Source: Candidatus Anammoxibacter sp.
GTDB taxonomy: Bacteria; Planctomycetota; Brocadiia; Brocadiales; Anammoxibacteraceae
NCBI GenBank assembly: GCA_021777105.1
Contig: JAIQZQ010000031.1
Span: 1 to 64,000 of the forward strand
Direction: 5' to 3'
DNA length: 64,000 nt
Shown: in pieces, positions 23,514 to 30,928 of the stretch
How the letters are laid out: every line of letters starts with the position of its first letter
Numbering within the stretch: the first letter of the stretch is position 1
Notes under the pieces: generated by a model
Databases searched by the model: none
What the model was told of the DNA's origin: nothing
Seen by the model: only the letters and a program-made list of their open reading frames with translations
Program-made: the position numbers and the translations under genes

Positions 23514-24263
23514 ATGAAAGCTAATGATATAAACGAGGTTATTAAACTATTGGATGATATTATTCTATGGGCTAAGGAAAACAAAAGCAGGCTCGGTTAT
23601 TTTCCCGCGTTATACAGGAAGGTCACAATAAAGGTGCGGGACGGCACTAAAAACGGAGAGTTTGAAGATGGGCCGCGCATGGAGTTGTTGGATGTAAATT
23701 TTGCCAACCGCTACTTTGTAGCGTATGACAAGTATAGAAATGGGGAAAAGGCGACAAAGGTATGGATGGTAGCTTTAAACGCTTCCCGGGATTGGTGGCC
23801 TATTGTTTTGCAGCATCTATTGCTGGGCATGAACGCCCATATAAATCTTGATCTCGGCATTGCCGCCGCGCAAACAGTTAAAAAAGGGGAGATCAAATCT
23901 CTTCATAACGATTTTAATAAAATAAACGATATACTTTTTTCACTGGTTAACGAGGTCGAAGATGAACTCGCCAAAGTATGGCCGGCGCTTGGCCTGCTTG
24001 ATAAAATCGCGGGCCGCACGGATGAAGCGATTGTTGAGTTCAGCATGGGAAAAGCGCGGGACAGCGCGTGGGATTTTGCCCTGAAGCTGGATGCAACCGA
24101 AAACGCCGCCGAATTTGACACACTTGTAAACAAACGGGATAAAGCCTCCGCTAAACTTGGAGACAAAGTTCTTCATCCTGGATTTATAGTGGGCTCGGTT
24201 TTGCGTTTTATTAAATTACGCGAAAGAGGCACGATACCTGAAATTATTGATATACTTAGTTGA
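23514..24263 (+). CDS. DUF5995-family protein
   Basis: 249 residues, predominantly helical and soluble. The family pattern is seen in FANRYFVAYDKYRNGEKAT, then WWPIVLQHLLLGMNAHINLD and a GIAAAQ block, which resembles DUF5995. The conserved HLLLGMNAHINLDL contains His and Asp residues that might bind metal. The biochemical function is unknown. It starts with ATG after a GAAAGGAAG site, stands alone on the plus strand and is followed 15 bp later by a repeat that has destroyed the next gene's 5' end. Confidence 0.7.
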   Translation: MKANDINEVIKLLDDIILWAKENKSRLGYFPALYRKVTIKVRDGTKNGEFEDGPRMELLDVNFANRYFVAYDKYRNGEKATKVWMVALNASRDWWPIVLQHLLLGMNAHINLDLGIAAAQTVKKGEIKSLHNDFNKINDILFSLVNEVEDELAKVWPALGLLDKIAGRTDEAIVEFSMGKARDSAWDFALKLDATENAAEFDTLVNKRDKASAKLGDKVLHPGFIVGSVLRFIKLRERGTIPEIIDILS

Positions 24264-24277
24264 GCCGGTAGTATGGA

Positions 24278-24317
24278 GTTTTTGCCGGCACAGTCTTGTA
24301 GACTGCGCCGGCAAAAA
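24278..24317. repeat. family B repeat, compact palindromic copy
   Basis: GTTTTTGCCGGC, a core ACAGTCTTGTAGACTGC and GCCGGCAAAAAC form a near-perfect 40-bp palindrome. The same ends are found in the longer copies at 26495-26624 and 35210-35340. Confidence 0.8.
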
Positions 24318-24318
24318 C

Positions 24319-24441
24319 AATGAAATTGACAGATATGTAGCAGCGCCATCGTTTGGTTCTACTAATTGGGAAATAATTCTTGAACCGGATTTTAATGAAA
24401 AATTAATTATAGTTGTAACAGCATATCCAATAGAGGATTAA
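24319..24441 (+). pseudogene. DUF4258-like fragment (C-terminal end only)
   Basis: The frame contains TNWEIILEPDFNEKLIIVVT followed by AYPIED and a stop. This resembles the end of DUF4258 proteins (W-E-V-I-V-E-P-D, then a V-V-T-A-Y strand), which usually precede a DUF2283 gene as here. No start codon with a ribosome site is present, and the upstream half is replaced by a family B palindrome ending at 24317. It is probably a 5'-truncated toxin-like gene. Confidence 0.5.
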
Positions 24442-24446
24442 AAACT

Positions 24447-24716
24447 ATGAAAGACCGGTACTTAGAAATTACATTTAGAAACGGCAAACCTTTAGCGGCT
24501 TATCTTTATTTAACCAGACAAAACGGAGCTCAAAGCGCAAGGACAATACGAATTGATAAAGGTCTAATTGCGGATTACAACCAAAACGGAGCCCCTATAG
24601 GCCTGGAAATAGTTTCGCCAACTACAACATCAACACAACAAATAAAAGACGCATTAGAAAAGCTCCATGTAGAACCTATAAACGAATGCGAACTCGCCCC
24701 ATTAAGCGTGGCTTAA
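24447..24716 (+). CDS. DUF2283-family protein
   Basis: 89 residues. The pattern YLEITFRNGKPLAAYLYL, a strand block RTIRIDKGLIADYNQNG and GLEIVSP corresponds to DUF2283, a small beta-rich family often encoded directly after a DUF4258 gene and treated as a candidate antitoxin. It lies 5 bp after a DUF4258-like remnant. The C-terminal helix (STQQIKDALEKLH) is complete. A fragment of a family A repeat lies 24 bp downstream. Confidence 0.72.
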   Translation: MKDRYLEITFRNGKPLAAYLYLTRQNGAQSARTIRIDKGLIADYNQNGAPIGLEIVSPTTTSTQQIKDALEKLHVEPINECELAPLSVA

Positions 24717-24740
24717 ACGTACAAATATTACAGAAATACC

Positions 24741-24758
24741 TTTAAAACTTTAGTCACT
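24741..24758 (-). repeat. family A element end fragment
   Basis: Minus strand AGTGACTAAAGTTTTAAA, the terminal arm only. It lies 24 bp after the DUF2283 gene. Confidence 0.5.
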
Positions 24759-24818
24759 GCTTTTATCCGCTCTTCCTCTTGTTGGTTCAACATAAATGGA
24801 TAGTGATTAAAGCAGGTT

Positions 24819-24995
24819 TTAAAGTTTTTGCCAATCATCAATGGAAATATTCATTTTTATTGTTAATTCCACTTCTTTTAAAAGCATTTTAATTTGAGGG
24901 ACGGAATACTCGGAATTGTTGGGAATTGGAAGGGTGTATTTATTAAATCTCATATAGAAATGATTTCCACCGGGTTCAGGTTTTTGAAAACCAAG
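24819..24995 (-). pseudogene. HicA-like toxin, N-terminally truncated
   Basis: Immediately after the HicB-like gene a frame reads LGFQKPEPGGNHFYMRFNKY, then TLPIPNN and a tail ending SIDDWQKL and TAA. This matches HicA/YcfA variants with GF-x-x-P-x-x-G-G-x-H-x-Y-M (the catalytic His is in GGNH) and an I-x-x-x-x-W-x-x-L ending. About 25 N-terminal residues and the start codon are missing; a stop lies just upstream in frame. The gene order hicB then hicA is retained. Confidence 0.7.
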
Positions 24996-25001
24996 TTATT
25001 T

Positions 25002-25232
25002 TTACGCAGGCCCTATGGTTAATTTTTGTATAACCGGAATTTTATCGCCGTGCCTTATTTTTACTATCAGCCACCCTTCCAACACGCTCTCCAGCTCTTC
25101 CTGGCAAAGATACAGGCTTTTCCCAAACGCTATTACCCCAGGACACTGTTTAATCTTTCCCGTAAAGGTATTGTCTTCAAGCGTCTCATAACTTGACTTG
25201 CTCATAGCCCTGTTTATAAACTCTGTAATCAT
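25002..25232 (-). CDS. HicB-like antitoxin (short form)
   Basis: 76 residues. KSSYETLEDNTFTGKIKQCPGVIA and the ELESVLEGWLIVKIRHGDKIPVI block are the HicB partial RNase-H-like fold found in short HicB proteins lacking a DNA-binding domain. It would bind and neutralise HicA, but the HicA gene 6 bp downstream is truncated. A degenerate paralogue with closely similar sequence lies at 62694-62940. Start ATG at 25232. Confidence 0.8.
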   Translation of the reverse strand: MITEFINRAMSKSSYETLEDNTFTGKIKQCPGVIAFGKSLYLCQEELESVLEGWLIVKIRHGDKIPVIQKLTIGPA

Positions 25233-25377
25233 TTTATTTTTCCCTCTTAATTACCATTTAATGTTGATTTAATAGTAATTGGCGGTATTTATGCCGGGAG
25301 TGGTCAACGTCTTAAGATTTGAACTAACGCTCGGCAATAATTAAAAGAAACACCCCATTACCGGGCGTTAATTTATT

Positions 25378-25620
25378 TTAGGGTGTCATGGCTTTTTTTA
25401 CAGCGGCTCTAACTTTTGAACTAACCCTTAGAGTAGACCTTATTTCCGACGCGGTAGCCTTTTCTGTTATATGGATTTTTTTTGCTTTAGATGTTCCTTT
25501 TAACAACGCCTTAGTTGCCGTCTCATTTTTATCCGTATCACATCCCGCAACGAATTTGTTGCTTTTAGTCTTATTTTTACAAACCGTTGTTTCTCTCTTA
25601 TAAAAATGATAGAAATTCAT
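25378..25620 (-). CDS. small basic protein, unknown
   Basis: 80 residues, rich in Lys and Thr. The second half, ITEKATASEIRSTLRVSSKV, resembles a short helix-turn-helix-like region seen in some antitoxin-like proteins, but this is weak. No good ribosome site is visible before the ATG at 25620. It lies between the hicB-like gene and higBA. It may be a real small protein, a remnant or a chance frame. Confidence 0.35.
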   Translation of the reverse strand: MNFYHFYKRETTVCKNKTKSNKFVAGCDTDKNETATKALLKGTSKAKKIHITEKATASEIRSTLRVSSKVRAAVKKAMTP

Positions 25621-25689
25621 TTTTCTATGGTGATTTAATACTAAATCAATCGATTATAAATTTCAAAAGGTTTTTCTCTCTCCGCGCTT

Positions 25690-25720
25690 CAACTTGTTGG
25701 TTCAATGTCTCCGGCTTGAA
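25690..25720 (+). repeat. repeat E copy
   Basis: TTGTTGGTTCAATGTCTCCG followed by GCTTGAACTAACC, an inverted GGTTCAA/TTGAAC pair. Close copies lie at 23171-23200 and 34947-34975. Confidence 0.6.
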
Positions 25721-25777
25721 CTAACCGGGACAAATCGAAGTTCTTTTGGATCACAGATCGGCCCTGACAAGGCAAAC

Positions 25778-25806
25778 TTGCAACGTCACATGTTGCATGG
25801 TATACT
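25778..25806 (+). promoter_or_regulatory. promoter with operator of higBA
   Basis: TTGCAA, 17-bp spacer, TATACT. The dyad TGCAAC-7-GTTGCA (25779-25797) overlaps the -35 and spacer, as expected for a HigA-bound operator. The higB start codon is 27 bp downstream of the -10. Confidence 0.7.
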
Positions 25807-25832
25807 ACAACAAAATACAACGGGAATATTGA

Positions 25833-26111
25833 ATGATTAAATCTTTCAAACACAAAGGTTTAGGAAAATTCTTTTCTAATGACGACCAGAGACGAATAAA
25901 CCCTGAACACGCGAATAAACTTGCCCGTATTCTTGACCGTCTGGATTCGTCTTCAAGACCTCGGGACATGAACCTGCCGGGCTATAAACTACATGAGCTT
26001 AAAGGAAAAGATAAAGGAACATGGGCGGTCTGTGTTAGCGGTAATTGGAGGGTAACTTTTCAGTTTTACGGCGTCGATGCAATAAATGTAGACTATCGTG
26101 ATTACCACTAA
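25833..26111 (+). CDS. higB: HigB-type mRNA interferase toxin
   Basis: 92 residues, full length for HigB/RelE. It begins IKSFKHKGLGKFFSND, with PGYKLHELKGKDKGTWAVCV in the middle and the conserved ending NWRVTFQF...VDYRDYH. HigB cleaves mRNA on the ribosome. It is followed 20 bp later by its antitoxin, the normal inverted order for higBA, and preceded by a strong promoter with a dyad operator. This is one of the few complete toxin-antitoxin pairs in the window. Confidence 0.92.
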   Translation: MIKSFKHKGLGKFFSNDDQRRINPEHANKLARILDRLDSSSRPRDMNLPGYKLHELKGKDKGTWAVCVSGNWRVTFQFYGVDAINVDYRDYH

Positions 26112-26131
26112 ATATTAAAGGAGATACTAAA

Positions 26132-26425
26132 ATGATCACACATAGAAAACCAACTCATCCCGGAGACGTTTTACGTGAAGACGTTATAAAGCCTTTAGGT
26201 TTAACAATAACGGAAGCCGCTAAACAGTTGAAGGTAACTAGAAAAACTTTGTCGGCGCTACTGAACTGTAAATCGTCTTTAAGCCCTGACATGGCCGTCA
26301 GAATCGGCAAGGCGACAAAAACATCCCCTGAAAGCTGGCTGTACATGCAGGCAAAACTAGATCTATGGCTTGCGGAACAAAAAACTACTGAAATTTGCGA
26401 GTTTAAGGAAATGGCCGCAGTTTAA
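26132..26425 (+). CDS. higA: HigA-family antitoxin (XRE HTH)
   Basis: 97 residues. It starts HRKPTHPGDVLREDVIKPLG, the HigA signature, with the helix-turn-helix LTITEAAKQLKVTRKTLSAL and ending in W-L-x-M-Q-A-K-L-D-L-W. It binds HigB and represses the operon through the dyad at 25779-25797. An AAAGGAGA site precedes the ATG. Confidence 0.93.
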   Translation: MITHRKPTHPGDVLREDVIKPLGLTITEAAKQLKVTRKTLSALLNCKSSLSPDMAVRIGKATKTSPESWLYMQAKLDLWLAEQKTTEICEFKEMAAV

Positions 26426-26494
26426 GGCAGCTATAAGCTATACGGAAATTTTTATAGCAATATTTCGCCCTGATTATAGAGCGTAAACCCGCTA

Positions 26495-26624
26495 TTGCCG
26501 GCGCAGTCTTGTAGACAGCCTCCACACGTTTAAGCCAAAGTATTAAAACAGGCTCAAAACTCATCGTTATCAATAACGCCAATGGTTCCAGGAAACATTT
26601 GGAGCAATCTACAAGATTGCTCCA
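26495..26624 (+). mobile_element. family B element, long copy
   Basis: Begins TTGCCGGCGCAGTCTTGTAG, includes GCCTCCACACGTTTAAGCC, AATAACGCCAATGGTT and ends with the hairpin TTGGAGCAATCTACAAGATT followed by GCTCCA. The copy at 35210-35340 has the same blocks in inverse order and orientation. It is non-coding and lies between higA and the ROC-COR gene. Confidence 0.75.
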
Positions 26625-26737
26625 GCCCACAGTCTCTGATTTTATCCGCGTTCCATGCTTATGCTTTTTGCGCACCTCTCTTCGCTCTGAGTTTATGCTG
26701 AGTAATACGAAGCGCTCTCTGCGCTTTGCCATTTTCC

Positions 26738-29335
26738 CTATTTCAAAAACGGCTTTGGAACCTGCGGCAGCCCCAGCCATTGCGCTATGCCGTTATAGCC
26801 TTGGGCTATATCCTGCGCGATGCTTACTCCATCCTTAACGCCTTTAACCGCTTTGCCCAGGCTGGATTCTTTATTGTTTAAATTGTTCAGTAAACGGCCG
26901 AGTCTGCCGGTTATTCCTGATTTTTTGACCTTTTTTTCGTCAGTGATTTCTTCAACCTTTTCAAGATCTTTAGCAACGTTTGTCAATTCTTCCGCAACCT
27001 CTTTATGCCCATTCTCCAAAAGCAATTGGGCAAGCCCGTTCAGATTGCCTTGTAAACTAATATTGCAGTTATTAAAGTTAAATACATTACGCATAATTTG
27101 ATGTCCTTGCCCGCCAGTAATGACATTTGTTGCCTCAATCTTGTACATATTTACAGTGCGGGCCAATGAGATATCTTGGTCTGTAGCGTCATCATAATAT
27201 AGTTTTTCCCTTAGATGGTGATTTAAAATCTTGGTGTCCGGCAACCAAATAGGATTTTTTTCCTCAATTTCATCAGGCAGTTGTCCAAAACGCTCAATCC
27301 TGTACTGCAATTCAGGTTTTTCGCTTTTATAACTGTTAAAAATATCGTTTAGTGTTGCCCTGAGACTGTTAAGGTAGTTTGTCTTATCATCCCCTCTTAC
27401 CGAGACGCTTATGGCGCGGTCTTCTCCCCGAACTAACGCAATAGAGCCCTTGCCGTCTTCAAGTACAACGCCACAACGCCATACCAAGTTACTCCGTTTC
27501 TCCTTTTTTATCTCCTGATTGTGCCGCACTATAAAACGGGATACGGTATTTGGAGGCAAGGGCTGATCCGCCTTGTATCTTAACATCAAGCTCTCGCCAA
27601 TAGGGAAATCGGGTAGAGCTTCAGGGCGGTCTTTTTTTAGCAAATGGGGGATAATCATGTCTCCCTCTTCAGCTTCATAAGCTAACTCATAATGCTTCAT
27701 CAAACTGAACAAAAAGTTGTGTTTATCATTGGGATAACGGTTTTCATCCCATTTAAATACAGCCACAAAATCATCCAAAGTCAATGAATGCCTTTTTTCT
27801 TCATTTACCCAATTGATAATCCTGTAAACGCCATGGCTTATCCATTCAGGGTTCAATACCAGGGTATTAAATTCTTCCATCTCTCTATACCACAGGCTTA
27901 TACCAAGAAAATGCAGATCTTTAAGCAGTTTATCCGCATCCTTTACTTTATGCTTCAAAGCAATTTCATCAAATTTTTTCCTTGTTATATGTTCAACTCC
28001 CTTATCTTTTTCCTCCTTTTCAAAGAGTTTCTCCAGTTCATTTTTAACGCGATAATAGCTTTCCGGTATCTCCTGCTTTTCCCAGGATGGGTTATTTTTT
28101 ATATACCCGGCTACCTCACTACGAAACGCCTCTAAACCGGCTAAATCATTTTTAATAGAAAATGTATAAACGCCGGCAATGGGATATTTCTCTTTTAAGA
28201 GATTGATTGGAATTTCAGGGCTGTGCTGGTCCCGTTTGTTTACCAGAATAACGGCCCGAGAATCTCCCCCGTAGTTTTTCATATGGTTTAGCCAATATTC
28301 CAGCCTGTTCCTATCCTCGGTTCGCCCGTCATAAACCATGATATAGAGGCAACGCTCGGACAGGAAAAATTGATGCACCGCATGGGTAACCGTGTGCCCA
28401 GCGAAATCCCATATACGGACGTTTATGTCGCCATCCTCCTGTTCCAGTTTCCAGAGCGTTGTGTCTACGCCTGCCGTGCTCTCGTCATCTTTTGTCATGG
28501 GAGCTTTAGGGTCAATCAATCTTCTTGCCAGACATGTTTTACCGGAGCCTTTGTCGCCCAATATAATAATACGCGCTTCATTAAGGCGGGTCGCGCCCTT
28601 TTCAAGCTCTTCCAGATAGTTGGCTACTGCGCCAGCTCCCTGCTCTTTTATTTCTAAAGGAACATTTAAGCGTCTTTCAAGAGCTTCTTGATCCAACACA
28701 AACCCGCTTTCAAAGATGTTTTCATACAATCTCCCCCAATATGCGCAACCTTCCGCGTTAAGCGCCTTTAGAAAATTGCCACACACATTTCCATACAAAT
28801 CAGAGGGCTTACGTTGATACTTATGCTCCGCTTTGTCTCGAATAGCATATAAATCACGTAATATTTTGGACTCTAAATTCATATTATTGGCAGCAGCGGC
28901 GTCGGCGGCGTAAGCAGCGGTGGCGATTGCAGCGACAGTGCTGGAGGTGGCAGGGTAGGGATAGGTGTAAGTGTAGGTATTTTCGAATGCGCCATCGTAG
29001 CCAACTTTGGCAGCGGCGCAACCAGCTTTAGCGGCGGCGTAGCCAGCGGCGTAGCCAGCGGCGGTGTTGGCGGCGGCGTTGACAGCGGCGACGCGGTCGG
29101 TGCTGTCGTAAGCTGCTATAGCACCGGTATATACGCTAACATCTAATGCATAAAGAACAGAATATATATGCTTCAGCCTATCCTTATAATTCCAAAAATT
29201 AAAATCGCCACGACTACCCAAAAACGGCAAAGCGCGCACTCCGCAGAACCATGCAAATAAGACGACCTGCTCTCTATCAAGATTAAGTTCGTTTAATTTT
29301 TGCCCGATTTTCTTCTTAAATTCTTCTCTGCCCAT
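26738..29335 (-). CDS. ROC-COR GTPase with Ala-rich N-terminus
   Basis: 865 residues. The order is: helical start (1-70), Ala/Gly/Tyr-rich low-complexity segment (about 71-150, including YTYTYPYP), linker helix, then a Ras-like ROC domain with P-loop GDKGSGKT (260-267), G3 WDFAGH (309-314) and G4 NKRD (366-369). A COR domain follows (about 400-700), then a beta stretch FNFNNCNISLQGN and a C-terminal tail ending AQDIAQGYNGIAQWLGLPQV. All GTPase motifs are intact. Bacterial ROC-COR proteins are signalling switches, some linked to immunity; the output here is unknown. The tail resembles that of the LRR-ROC protein at 45336. A TIR-like gene lies upstream on the same strand. Confidence 0.82.
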   Translation of the reverse strand: MGREEFKKKIGQKLNELNLDREQVVLFAWFCGVRALPFLGSRGDFNFWNYKDRLKHIYSVLYALDVSVYTGAIAAYDSTDRVAAVNAAANTAAGYAAGYAAAKAGCAAAKVGYDGAFENTYTYTYPYPATSSTVAAIATAAYAADAAAANNMNLESKILRDLYAIRDKAEHKYQRKPSDLYGNVCGNFLKALNAEGCAYWGRLYENIFESGFVLDQEALERRLNVPLEIKEQGAGAVANYLEELEKGATRLNEARIIILGDKGSGKTCLARRLIDPKAPMTKDDESTAGVDTTLWKLEQEDGDINVRIWDFAGHTVTHAVHQFFLSERCLYIMVYDGRTEDRNRLEYWLNHMKNYGGDSRAVILVNKRDQHSPEIPINLLKEKYPIAGVYTFSIKNDLAGLEAFRSEVAGYIKNNPSWEKQEIPESYYRVKNELEKLFEKEEKDKGVEHITRKKFDEIALKHKVKDADKLLKDLHFLGISLWYREMEEFNTLVLNPEWISHGVYRIINWVNEEKRHSLTLDDFVAVFKWDENRYPNDKHNFLFSLMKHYELAYEAEEGDMIIPHLLKKDRPEALPDFPIGESLMLRYKADQPLPPNTVSRFIVRHNQEIKKEKRSNLVWRCGVVLEDGKGSIALVRGEDRAISVSVRGDDKTNYLNSLRATLNDIFNSYKSEKPELQYRIERFGQLPDEIEEKNPIWLPDTKILNHHLREKLYYDDATDQDISLARTVNMYKIEATNVITGGQGHQIMRNVFNFNNCNISLQGNLNGLAQLLLENGHKEVAEELTNVAKDLEKVEEITDEKKVKKSGITGRLGRLLNNLNNKESSLGKAVKGVKDGVSIAQDIAQGYNGIAQWLGLPQVPKPFLK

Positions 29336-29389
29336 TTTGTTTTGTTCAAGTTTTCTTTTTTACTTTTGTGTAAATTGAGTTCTTTTTAC

Positions 29390-29735
29390 CGCTCGTTACA
29401 AGGCTCCAGCCTTGTAACGCAATGTTCTAAGAGGCTCTGCCTCGAATTTGTTAGATGTAGAGTGATATTTAAAACAGCAACCACATGCGATACGCTTCTG
29501 GTTCCTACGCTCTCAGACTGGGTCAAATGGGCGATTTTCCCAATCCCCAGTCAATATACAGTACGGCAGCAATGTTAAACCGCAACATACAGTATAGCGA
29601 ATGTTAAAATTTGCCCATTTGACCCAGTCTGTCTGCGTGGGAATCAACGCCGGACGCTCCGCGTCCAGTCAACTCGACGCAGAGCGTCGAACAGCGCATT
29701 CCAACGCAGAGCATTGGAACGAGCAAACAGTTAAC
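29390..29735. repeat. array of short palindromes
   Basis: At least five consecutive hairpins lie here, among them CGTTACAAGGCT/AGCCTTGTAACG (29396-29421), GGACGCTCCGCGTCC, CGACGCAGAGCGTCG and a CCAACGCAGAGCATTGG type. Most share a GCTCYGC-like centre. One is split by the 118-bp inverted-repeat element at 29514-29631. No gene is supported in 29336-29786. Confidence 0.75.
29514..29631. mobile_element. 118-bp MITE-like element with 19-bp perfect inverted ends
   Basis: The left end CAGACTGGGTCAAATGGGC is the exact reverse complement of the right end GCCCATTTGACCCAGTCTG. The flanks read GCTCT before and TCTGC after, so removing the element and one TCT restores GCTCTGC, the centre of a palindrome like its neighbours. 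This indicates insertion with a 3-bp target duplication. It has no coding capacity. Confidence 0.75.
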
Positions 29736-29786
29736 ATAAGCGTGTTTGATGGTTATCTTATCCGTGGCAGTTGTAAAAATTACATC

Positions 29787-30401
29787 TTATGGATTTTGCC
29801 GGAGCCATAAAGAAACAATTGTGGCATAGTCGTTATATGTAACTTCGTCCACCGTAAGCTTAAAATCCCGGCATAAAACAGGGAATTCCTTTTGAAAATG
29901 GGTGTAACGTTTAATAATCTCCGTTGCGCCGGGGATGGTTGTCCTTTTTGAGGCGGCATTAAGCCAATTTCTTATTACCTTTATTGCTACATTTGGTTGG
30001 TTTTTGTGAGGACGTATATCCTGCCCGGAAATATCAGATGTGGATTCATGGTATTTATATGGAACTTTGTCTAGAATCAGGCAGATCTTTTTCTTTTGTT
30101 CTTTAACCCCATAACGCTTGGCCCCTAAAAATATTCCCAACTCTAAAGGCATATTAAACCGGGGTGATTTATTGGGATTTAGTTCAATCCTTGAAATGTC
30201 ATGTATTCCATATTTGGAATCTCTTATAAGATTGTAGGTTTTATCAATGCGCACTTGACTTGAATCATCAAACTCTTTAGCGCACCTTGGGATATAACCA
30301 CAGTCAAAGATTGCAAATATTATTGCTTCAAATATCGGCTTATAATCATTATCAAATGGACAGTTTATAAAAACGTTATTTGTGTAATTTTTATTTGCCA
30401 T
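29787..30401 (-). CDS. TIR/nucleoside-deoxyribosyltransferase-like protein
   Basis: 204 residues. The start NNVFINCPFDNDYKPIFEAI, the middle CGYIPRCAKEFDDSSQVRID and the block YGIHDISRIEL, with RFNMPLELGIFLGAK after it, define a widespread uncharacterised family. I read it as a Rossmann-like TIR/deoxyribosyltransferase fold; the Glu in NMPLELG is the candidate catalytic acid. Such folds often hydrolyse NAD or nucleotides in bacterial immunity. It is preceded by a small basic gene 30 bp upstream and followed, after the palindrome array, by the ROC-COR gene. Fold assignment is by eye only. Confidence 0.6.
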   Translation of the reverse strand: MANKNYTNNVFINCPFDNDYKPIFEAIIFAIFDCGYIPRCAKEFDDSSQVRIDKTYNLIRDSKYGIHDISRIELNPNKSPRFNMPLELGIFLGAKRYGVKEQKKKICLILDKVPYKYHESTSDISGQDIRPHKNQPNVAIKVIRNWLNAASKRTTIPGATEIIKRYTHFQKEFPVLCRDFKLTVDEVTYNDYATIVSLWLRQNP

Positions 30402-30431
30402 TTATATCCAGGGCATGGAACCCTTAGCGGC

Positions 30432-30689
30432 TCAACTATCTCTTTCTAATATAAGGTTTTCAATAGCTTTTATTATAGAAGCGCGCGCAATCTTGCCCCT
30501 TTTTGGCGCGGGTTTTACAACACGCCGCCTACTTTCATGAATCTCTACGAGTCCTCCTTCTCGCTCTTGCGCGGACGAGCAAGCTCCAGAAATTACAACT
30601 TTCCCACCGTCCCGCCTTTGTATAGGCTTTCTGCCTTTGGTTTCTTTAACTTCAAGATTGTCTTGCGTCTTTATTGTTCGTCTACTCAT
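30432..30689 (-). CDS. small basic protein upstream of the TIR-like gene
   Basis: 85 residues, strongly basic (MSRRTIKTQDNLEVKETKGR at the start, RRRVVKPAPKRGKIARASII near the end), probably disordered with one C-terminal helix. No family recognised. It starts at an ATG at 30689 and ends 30 bp before the TIR-like gene on the same strand, suggesting a two-gene unit. It may bind nucleic acid or act as a partner of the TIR-like protein; neither is shown by sequence. Confidence 0.5.
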   Translation of the reverse strand: MSRRTIKTQDNLEVKETKGRKPIQRRDGGKVVISGACSSAQEREGGLVEIHESRRRVVKPAPKRGKIARASIIKAIENLILERDS

Positions 30690-30928
30690 AAAATTATCTC
30701 TATCATAAATTTAGCAATTAAAACCGGTTGCTTCTAAATATTTTTCCGATTGCAAACACTAAAATTATAAACAATTTCATTTAAATTGTCGATGATTAAG
30801 CAGAAAAAACCTGTAGAGGATTTTATTTCAATATGTATTGAGGCGCAACCTTGATACGGCTTTAACAGGAGTATGAAGGGGTTTAGTCATAATATATTTT
30901 CATTTATATGAATATTTTCAAAACGCAT

